In this document: piece after piece, positions 22,338 to 23,056 of the stretch
Numbering within the stretch: position 1 is the first letter of the stretch
Layout of the letters: each line of letters opens with the position of its first letter
Virus record (IMG/VR): IMGVR_UViG_3300031673_000506
Span: 1-23,056 of that record
Reading direction: 5' to 3' (one strand)
DNA from: a virus
Length of the DNA stretch: 23,056 nt
Position numbers and translations under genes: made by a program
Notes under the pieces: generated by a model
The model's database searches: none
What the model was told of the DNA's origin: nothing
Seen by the model: only the letters and a program-made list of their open reading frames with translations

Positions 22338-23056
22338 ATGGCGACGAAGATCACCTTCACCGACGACGTGGGGCTCGTCTCCACGGCCTCGAATCCCAGC
22401 GGGACATATCGCTGGCACGTCTACGAGCGCACGATTGCCGGGAAGACGGCGATCTACGTCCAGCGTGAGGTGAGCAGCGTCCTCGACCCCGAAGTGAAGT
22501 TCGTCCCCGACGGAGGTAAACCCCGCATCTCCTACGACGACACCCTGGCGAAGTGGATCCTCATCTACGAGTTCAATGAGCAGAGCTGGATGCTGCTCAT
22601 CGACGAGACGACGGCTCCCTCCGAGCGCCCTATCCAGCAAGACACCATCCTCATCCACATGAGGACGGCCCCAGATTACCCCGATACGTTGGATGTTGCG
22701 TCTGCGGTCAGGGAATCCACGGACTCTGTCCCGAGTGTGGATGCCTACTCTTCCCCGGCGCAGCTATTTTCTGTCGGCGTGGCGGCTTCCCCAACGGAAG
22801 GTCGGTTCCGGGTGCGCTGGCTCCCGAAGAGGGATGAGTCGAACCCGCCGTTCAACGAAAATCTCATCGGGTTCAACGTCTACATGAAGCGGGCGGACAC
22901 TGGGCAGATCGTCAAGCTAAACCCAAGCCTGATCCCTTTCGTGGATTACAACATCCACGAGTACGAGGTGCCCGAAGTCGGTGGCGTTTACATGGTCACC
23001 GAGGTCGAGCGCAAGGGTCGGAACACCACGTCCACTGCTGAAAGCCGTCTCGGTCA
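22338..23056 (+). CDS. FN3-containing tail/fibre protein (3' partial, 239 codons seen)
   Basis: The frame opens at ATG 22338, with GGTGAG a few bases upstream, and stays open to the right edge. Residues 1-110 form a beta domain of unknown type (YRWHVYERTIAGKTAIYVQR, then KPRISYDDTLAKWILIYEF) that resembles one blade of a propeller-like repeat. A short linker precedes an FN3-like domain at about 152-239 (GRFRVRWLPKRDES, IGFNVYMKR, VYMVTEVERKG). This FN3 shares G-x-N-x-Y, the K/R-x-NPxL segment and the last strand pattern with the FN3 of the J-like protein. The position at the end of the baseplate block, after a probable promoter, suggests a baseplate-attached fibre or spike protein. Its full length and C-terminal receptor-binding part lie outside the window. 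Confidence 0.88.
   Translation, partial: MATKITFTDDVGLVSTASNPSGTYRWHVYERTIAGKTAIYVQREVSSVLDPEVKFVPDGGKPRISYDDTLAKWILIYEFNEQSWMLLIDETTAPSERPIQQDTILIHMRTAPDYPDTLDVASAVRESTDSVPSVDAYSSPAQLFSVGVAASPTEGRFRVRWLPKRDESNPPFNENLIGFNVYMKRADTGQIVKLNPSLIPFVDYNIHEYEVPEVGGVYMVTEVERKGRNTTSTAESRLG

Noticed and set aside
3-23056. An extracellular contractile injection system or tailocin instead of a phage
   Set aside because: W/J/I-like genes occur in those systems too, but no spike, AAA+ ATPase or toxin gene is seen, and the giant protein and the small MANTLYN-type protein are phage-like. It cannot be fully excluded from this window.

Overview
The window reads as part of the late structural region of a contractile-tailed bacteriophage (myovirus type), or a prophage of one. 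Every gene lies on the + strand, packing is almost gapless, and GC content looks like about 60% by eye, so a GC-rich bacterial host is likely but cannot be named. I see no integrase, tRNA, rRNA, IS element, CRISPR array or host-like metabolic gene. Phage is preferred over an extracellular contractile injection system because of the very large virion-type proteins and the small phage-type protein at 21883-22320, but sheath, tube and capsid genes are outside the window, so this is not proven.

Layout. (1) 3-11429 is one enormous open frame, at least 3,809 codons and open at the left edge. It encodes a beta-rich, modular tail or baseplate protein with internal domain repeats. (2) 11426-15452 holds three genes joined by 1-4 base stop/start overlaps: a 74-aa helical protein, a 974-aa protein with amphipathic helical regions at both ends, and a 292-aa protein with a coiled-coil C-terminal part. 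None has a function I recognise. (3) 15499-21796 is the recognisable baseplate-wedge block in the P2 order W-J-I: a 387-aa protein with a gp25/GPW-like C-terminal domain, a 1170-aa baseplate J (T4 gp6-like) protein carrying an FN3-like insertion, and a 539-aa protein resembling tail protein I. (4) 21883-23056 holds a 145-aa phage-type structural protein and the first 239 codons of an FN3-containing protein that runs off the right edge.

Blocks 3 and 4 are each preceded by the same roughly 23-bp sequence (21 of 23 identical), which starts over the TAG stop of the upstream gene and contains TTCCTATACC. It occurs at the only two intergenic gaps longer than 20 bp. I read it as a candidate phage late promoter dividing the window into three transcription units.

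Biologically, the gp25-like, J-like and I-like products should assemble into baseplate wedges. The giant protein and the 974- and 292-aa proteins are probably attached baseplate or tail-tip components. The genes after 21883 are probably peripheral or host-contact parts. A second theme is domain sharing: an LGF-type module, a G-x-Y-x-V beta module and a particular FN3 subtype each appear in two different genes. This suggests that the tail proteins were built from a common domain pool.
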